A stretch of DNA of 59,735 bases, from positions 1 to 59,735 of the forward strand of contig NZ_KB899261.1 in assembly GCF_000378105.1 (NCBI RefSeq), written 5' to 3'. Below, piece after piece: positions 55,646 through 59,735 of the stretch. A model generated the notes under the pieces. The model saw only the letters and a program-made list of their open reading frames with translations, had not been told where the DNA came from and made no database searches. The first letter of the stretch is position 1; the number at the start of each line of letters is the position of its first letter. The translations under genes were made by a program, and so were the position numbers. Source of the DNA: Rubritalea marina DSM 17716. GTDB taxonomy: Bacteria; Verrucomicrobiota; Verrucomicrobiia; Verrucomicrobiales; Akkermansiaceae.

Positions 55646-56392
55646 CTACATGGTCATGCCACCGTCGCAGGCAATCACCTGACCAGTGATGTAGCTCGCG
55701 TCCTTGCTGGCGAGGAAGAGCGCGAGATTGGCAATGTCATCAGTGGCACCAAATTCCTTCAGTGGAATGTTTGCAAGGATGCTCTCACGCGTTTTTTCAT
55801 CGAGCTCGGCAGTCATGTCAGTGGTGATGAAGCCTGGAGCAATCGCGTTGCAGCAAACCTTGCGGCCAGCGAGTTCTTTGGCGAGTGACTTGGTGAAGCC
55901 AATCAAGCCAGCCTTGGACGCCGCGTAGTTGGCTTGCCCAGCATTCCCCATGAGGCCGATGACTGAGGCGAGGTTAATGATGCGTGGATCTGCCGCCTTC
56001 ATCATGCTGCGCTGAAATGCCTTCACCGTGTTGAATGCACCTTTAAGGTTGGTATCGAGCACGGTATCCCAGTCGCTATCCTTCATGCGCATGAGCAAAC
56101 CATCGCGAGTCACACCCGCATTGTTCACCAACACATTCACCTGACCAAAGTCAGCGAGGATCTGCTTGCCTGTCTCTTGCACAGAATCAAAGTCAGCCAC
56201 ATCGAGCGCATAGGCTTTAGCTGACTCAGGAAATTCTCCATTAATCTTCTCCGCAGCACCTTCACAGCTACCTGCGCTACGGCTGATCACAGCCACCTTA
56301 GCACCCTCGGCAGCGAACCTGCGTGCAATTTCAAAACCGATACCACGACCAGCACCAGTCACTACTACTACTTTATCTTGAAAGCGAGACAT
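55646..56392 (-). CDS. fabG: 3-oxoacyl-ACP reductase
   Basis: 248 residues from ATG 56392 (MSRFQDKVVVVTGAGRG); an upstream start at 56407 is possible. NADPH-dependent reduction of 3-oxoacyl-ACP in fatty-acid elongation. Short-chain dehydrogenase motifs: TGAGRGIGFEIARRF (NADPH loop), NNAGVTRDGLL, the catalytic S-Y-K in NLASVIGLMGNAGQANYAASKAGLIGF, and CNAIAPGFITTDMT. No acpP or other fab gene is adjacent. Identity is good, but other SDR enzymes look similar. Confidence 0.9.
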   Translation of the reverse strand: MSRFQDKVVVVTGAGRGIGFEIARRFAAEGAKVAVISRSAGSCEGAAEKINGEFPESAKAYALDVADFDSVQETGKQILADFGQVNVLVNNAGVTRDGLLMRMKDSDWDTVLDTNLKGAFNTVKAFQRSMMKAADPRIINLASVIGLMGNAGQANYAASKAGLIGFTKSLAKELAGRKVCCNAIAPGFITTDMTAELDEKTRESILANIPLKEFGATDDIANLALFLASKDASYITGQVIACDGGMTM

Positions 56393-56470
56393 GCACTTCT
56401 TTCCCATGAATCACCTCCGCTGCCAAGTCGAATCCTATCAGATTCTTAGTCAACAAGCACAAAGATGATC

Positions 56471-58444
56471 TCAAGCTACTGCGCAACCATTGTCATCAAG
56501 CTCAGTAGTGTCTTGTTGCTCCCCTGACGGTTCAGACTCATCGGGCGCGCCGCCCTCCATACGCTTGAGTATGTCTTCATAGTAAAGCACTTCAAACTCA
56601 CCATCCTCATACTCAACGATACAACTCATGGTCTCCACCCAATCACCACTATTCAAGTAATGCACACCACCGATGGTCTTATTCGCAGGGGTGTGGATGT
56701 GCCCGCAGATGATGCCGTCGCACTTTTTCACTCGTGCCAATGACTGAAGCTGCTCTTCGTAATTATCCACAAAGCTAACCGCAGACTTCACTTTGGACTT
56801 CATGAACTTACTCAGTGAAAAGTACTCCTTACCGCGTACTTTGCGGAACCAATTGTACACGCGATTCAGTCGAAGCAAGGCGTCGTAACACACAGCTCCT
56901 ACACCCGCAATCCACTTGAATTGGGTAGACACACTATCAAATCCGTCCCCATGAACCACCAGATACTTCTTCCCAGTCGCTGACACGTGGATGTGCTCTT
57001 TGATGATGTCTAAGCCACCAATGGTGAAGGGTAAAATACGGTCCAAAAAGTCGTCGTGATTCCCACGCAAGTAGATCACTTTCGTATCCTCGGACTCCAT
57101 CTTCTTTAAGAACACACGCATCACCTTCGTGTGAGACTTCTTCCACTTCGAGCCACGCTTCAGCGCCCAACCGTCGATGATGTCACCATTCAGATACAGA
57201 TACTCACAGTCGATGTGCTTCATCACCTCCACCACTTCACGTGCCTTACTATCCGCCGTACCCAAATGTATATCTGATAGAATCAAGCTACGTACTTTCA
57301 ACTTTTTACGGCGGGTCAAACGACGCTGCGTCACTGGTCGGGCCTGCACGATACTCGTGAAGTGATCTTCAAATGAATTGATCACCTTGTCCCAACTTTG
57401 CTGACGCACACATTGCTCCGCAGCCTCACGCATTGCTTCATCATTCACACGATCAAGCGCTTCTAGTGCCTTCTGTTGAAACTTTTCCTCATCACCCAAA
57501 GGAGACTTCAATCCATTCGTGCCATCATCCACAAAATTCGCAGAAGCTGCGTAGTCATAACTCACCGTCACCAAGCCACTAGCCATTCCTTCGAGGAGCA
57601 CATTGCCAAATGTCTCAGTTTCTGAAGGGAACAACAAAATATCAGCACTGGCGTAGTATCTAGCCAAGTCCTCTCCTTGTTGGACTCCAACAAATTGCAC
57701 CTTGTCATGCTGCTTCTCTAGGTACTCCTTCACCGGCCCGTCACCCACGACCACGGCACGCATGCTTGGACATTGTTGCTGCATTGATTCCACCACCTCG
57801 AGGGCGAATGGTAAATTCTTCTCTGCGGCCACACGCCCCACAATGATCACGATCGGAGCAGAAGCATCCTCAACCCCCATCGACTGACGCAACGCAGCAC
57901 ATCGCTTAGCTGGAGAAAATTGTGCCACATCCACACCGCGGCCCACCAACTTCACATTCTTAAAACCGTACTCACTCAACATCTCCACGCAATCCGCAGA
58001 TGGAGCCACCGTCATGTCCGCCATCCCGTGCACATACTTGAGGTAGCCCATGGCCGGCTTCTCCATGTGACGCAGATAGTAGCGGTTTAGATATTGATGA
58101 AAATTCGTATGAAATCCAGCGGCCACAGGAATGGATAAATCATTCGCCGCCTTCAATGCCGAAATCCCCAAAGGACTCTCGGTTGCCACGTAAATCACAT
58201 CCGGACGCTTCTTCTTCCAGCGTTTGCGTAACTTCAATGGACAAGGTAACCCAACGCGCACCTCCTTGTAGCCCGGGAATTGCACCGCTCGCTGAGCCGA
58301 TTGACCAGCACTATACTCCTCGCCTGTATGGATCACATGCACATAGTGCCCCTTGGCCTTGAGGCCCTCTGTCACCTTCCCTAAGGTCATGGCAACTCCA
58401 TTTACATCCGGAAAAAACGTGTCGGTGACGAATTCAATTCTCAT
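56471..58444 (-). CDS. Fusion of GT4 glycosyltransferase and LpxH-like metallophosphoesterase
   Basis: 657 residues. Residues about 1-365 are a GT-B/GT4 glycosyltransferase: N-terminal TDTFFPDVNGVAMT, IIVGRVAAEKNLPFALEV, and the EX7E pair in SETETFGNVLLEGMASG (E277, E285). After a basic linker (RRLTRRKKLKVRS) comes a calcineurin-like phosphoesterase resembling LpxH. Its motifs are SDIHLG (D391/H393), NGDIIDG (about 419-425), LRGNHDD (about 459-465), VVHGDGFD (about 497-504) and a GHIHTP near residue 590. All metal ligands seem present. LpxH cleaves UDP-diacylglucosamine in lipid A synthesis, so a glycolipid or lipid A-type pathway is likely. The tail is acidic and low-complexity. Confidence 0.9.
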   Translation of the reverse strand: MRIEFVTDTFFPDVNGVAMTLGKVTEGLKAKGHYVHVIHTGEEYSAGQSAQRAVQFPGYKEVRVGLPCPLKLRKRWKKKRPDVIYVATESPLGISALKAANDLSIPVAAGFHTNFHQYLNRYYLRHMEKPAMGYLKYVHGMADMTVAPSADCVEMLSEYGFKNVKLVGRGVDVAQFSPAKRCAALRQSMGVEDASAPIVIIVGRVAAEKNLPFALEVVESMQQQCPSMRAVVVGDGPVKEYLEKQHDKVQFVGVQQGEDLARYYASADILLFPSETETFGNVLLEGMASGLVTVSYDYAASANFVDDGTNGLKSPLGDEEKFQQKALEALDRVNDEAMREAAEQCVRQQSWDKVINSFEDHFTSIVQARPVTQRRLTRRKKLKVRSLILSDIHLGTADSKAREVVEVMKHIDCEYLYLNGDIIDGWALKRGSKWKKSHTKVMRVFLKKMESEDTKVIYLRGNHDDFLDRILPFTIGGLDIIKEHIHVSATGKKYLVVHGDGFDSVSTQFKWIAGVGAVCYDALLRLNRVYNWFRKVRGKEYFSLSKFMKSKVKSAVSFVDNYEEQLQSLARVKKCDGIICGHIHTPANKTIGGVHYLNSGDWVETMSCIVEYEDGEFEVLYYEDILKRMEGGAPDESEPSGEQQDTTELDDNGCAVA

Positions 58445-58540
58445 GTGCTTTACTTGTTATTCAGTTACTTATGACACGCTCCCCCAAGATCTCAAAGCCC
58501 CTCCAAGTTACCATTTCGACACGATACATCCATCCCCCCA

Positions 58541-58582
58541 AAAATATAAGCGGCAGACGCGAGACCACTCACACCTGCCGCT
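58541..58582 (-). terminator. Rho-independent terminator of mdh
   Basis: An AGCGGCAG / CTGCCGCT stem runs, on the minus strand, into an A/T-rich tail with TTTTT. Confidence 0.8.
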
Positions 58583-58611
58583 ACAGAACTCTCTATGCTT
58601 TGCTTAGGAAT

Positions 58612-59595
58612 TTACAGTAAATGTGCCACAGCATCGCGCTCGCCTCTCAGCTCAGCCACCGAGGCATCAATCTTCTCGCGAGAAAAGGCATTCACTGCCA
58701 CTCCCGCAACCACAGACCAAGAAACACCATCTTCCGTACGGATCGGCATCGACGCAATCAATCCCGCATCAATGCCGTACGACCCGTCCGAACACACCGC
58801 GACGCTAAACCAATCGCCAACCGGAGTCGGGGTCACAAGCTTGCGTACTGTATCCACCACACCATTCGCAGCAGAAGCCGCCGATGAAGCACCACGCGCC
58901 TTGATAATAGCCGCACCACGTTGCTGCACCGCACTGATAAAGGCCCCCTCCAGCCAATCGTGATCCGCAATCACCTCTGTGACAGCCTGACCATTGATCT
59001 TCGCATTGGTAAAGTCTGGGTATTGGGTGGATGAGTGGTTCCCCCAAATACAAAGATTGCTGACATCCTTCGACGCCACCCCAGCCTTCTGCGCTAGCTG
59101 GCTCTTCGCACGATTCTCATCCAGCATCGTCATCGCAAAAAAGCGATTCTCTGGCACCCCAGAGGCATGACGCATCGCAATCAAAGCATTCGTATTGCAA
59201 GGGTTGCCCACCACCAAGACCCGCACATCAGTAGCAGCCGAGCGACCAATCGCCTCGCCCTGCCCGGTGAAAATCTGTCCATTGATCCCTAGCAAATCAT
59301 TGCGCTCCATCCCAGGCCCACGTGGTACCGACCCCACCAACAATGCCCAGTTGGCTCCCAGAAACCCGTCATCCAGGTCCGATGTCGTGTGCACCGATTC
59401 CAATAAGGGAAAAGCACAATCATCAAGCTCCATCACCACACCTTGCAAGGCCGGTAGCGCGGGCTCGATCTCAATCAAACGCAATGACACTGGCTGGTCA
59501 GGACCAAACATCGCCCCACTAGCAATACGGAATAAAAGAGCATACCCAATCTGCCCTGCGGCGCCTGTAACGGAAATAGTGATAGGAGATTTCAT
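58612..59595 (-). CDS. mdh: Malate dehydrogenase
   Basis: 327 residues from ATG 59595 ([18 protein letters not shown]); the longer frame to 59628 is not needed. Interconverts malate and oxaloacetate with NAD. NAD-binding [31 protein letters not shown] (substrate arginines), [13 protein letters not shown] and the proton-relay histidine in [12 protein letters not shown] are complete. This is the roughly 330-residue, cytosolic-type group. It is divergent in position from, and upstream of, the GT4-phosphoesterase fusion, with 167 bases between them. Confidence 0.95.
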   Translation of the reverse strand: MKSPITISVTGAAGQIGYALLFRIASGAMFGPDQPVSLRLIEIEPALPALQGVVMELDDCAFPLLESVHTTSDLDDGFLGANWALLVGSVPRGPGMERNDLLGINGQIFTGQGEAIGRSAATDVRVLVVGNPCNTNALIAMRHASGVPENRFFAMTMLDENRAKSQLAQKAGVASKDVSNLCIWGNHSSTQYPDFTNAKINGQAVTEVIADHDWLEGAFISAVQQRGAAIIKARGASSAASAANGVVDTVRKLVTPTPVGDWFSVAVCSDGSYGIDAGLIASMPIRTEDGVSWSVVAGVAVNAFSREKIDASVAELRGERDAVAHLL

Positions 59596-59654
59596 ACGCC
59601 TATCAGAAAAGGCCAGATGACCCAACACGTCAACACCATACGCAAGGAAACAAG

Positions 59655-59731
59655 TGGCGAAGCGGACGGGAATCGAACCCGCAACCTCCGGCGTGACAGG
59701 CCGGTGCTCTAACCAATTGAGCTACCGCTCC
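59655..59731 (-). tRNA. tRNA-Asp (anticodon GTC)
   Basis: Read on the minus strand, the sequence folds into a full cloverleaf. The acceptor GGAGCGG pairs with CCGCTTC, the D-arm is GCTC/GAGC, the anticodon stem CCGGC/GCCGG surrounds loop CTGTCAC (anticodon GTC), and the T-arm is GCGGG/CCCGT with TTCGATT. The CCA end is encoded (59655-59657) after discriminator G. Length is 77 with CCA. Confidence 0.96.
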
Positions 59732-59735
59732 ACTT

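Overview
The window looks like an ordinary chromosomal stretch of a Verrucomicrobia-type bacterium (PVC superphylum). The case rests on gene content: a secreted formylglycine sulfatase with a helical-repeat tail, a c-type cytochrome paired with a sorbosone-dehydrogenase-like propeller, FloA, an SHD1 + C39-like secreted protein, a Fur-family gene leading sufCBD, and start codons that almost never have a Shine-Dalgarno sequence. The genus cannot be fixed from this alone. Nearly all of the DNA is coding, and there is no prophage, plasmid or CRISPR array. The only mobile-type gene is a REP-associated (Y1/HUH) transposase cut by the left edge.

Layout. 1-1102: transposase, truncated by the window edge. 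1501-2601: aroC. 2664-9352, minus strand: YjbR-like protein, Rep/PcrA-like helicase, and a compact unit of Lrp/AsnC regulator, aminotransferase, CPBP protease and NadE-like protein. 9477-10385: membrane-anchored protein with two MoaF-like repeats. 10457-13983, minus: siroheme reductase plus CysJ-type flavoprotein. 14205-25224, plus: polX, floA and a partner, rarA, an RND pump, an AraC regulator, apt, pgi. 25450-27228: sulfatase. 27342-28544, minus: trpB. 28798-33604: secreted PLAT-like protein, purB, glnD. 33741-37010: small membrane protein, then cytochrome c and propeller. 37066-39181, minus: trpD, cysK. 39549-43228: Ppx/GppA-like gene and ppk1. 43247-48004: hpt divergent from a Fur-family gene, then sufC-sufB-sufD. 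48157-49608: SHD1/C39 protein. 49674-53912, minus: glmM, a GlmU-like acetyltransferase and glmS. 54238-55467: lysC. 55646-59595, minus: fabG, a glycosyltransferase-phosphoesterase fusion, mdh. 59655-59731, minus: tRNA-Asp.

How genes work together. glmM, the left-handed beta-helix protein and glmS together cover most of the route to UDP-GlcNAc, lacking only an obvious uridyltransferase. The NirA-type hemoprotein and CysJ-type flavoprotein form an NADPH-driven nitrite or sulfite reductase, and both subunits start with a similar short motif. A Fur/PerR-type 7-1-7 palindrome precedes the regulator and the suf genes, as expected for redox or iron control of Fe-S assembly. ppk1 is coupled to a Ppx/GppA homologue with altered active-site motifs.

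Most notable: the NadE-like protein keeps the full two-domain scaffold but has lost the glutaminase cysteine, the SGGxDS pyrophosphatase loop and several other synthetase motifs. It therefore looks like a conserved pseudoenzyme, sitting in an operon with an amino-acid-type regulator, an aminotransferase and a membrane protease. Also unusual are the single-chain GT4-LpxH-like fusion and the heptad-repeat/14-mer elements in front of sufB and sufD.
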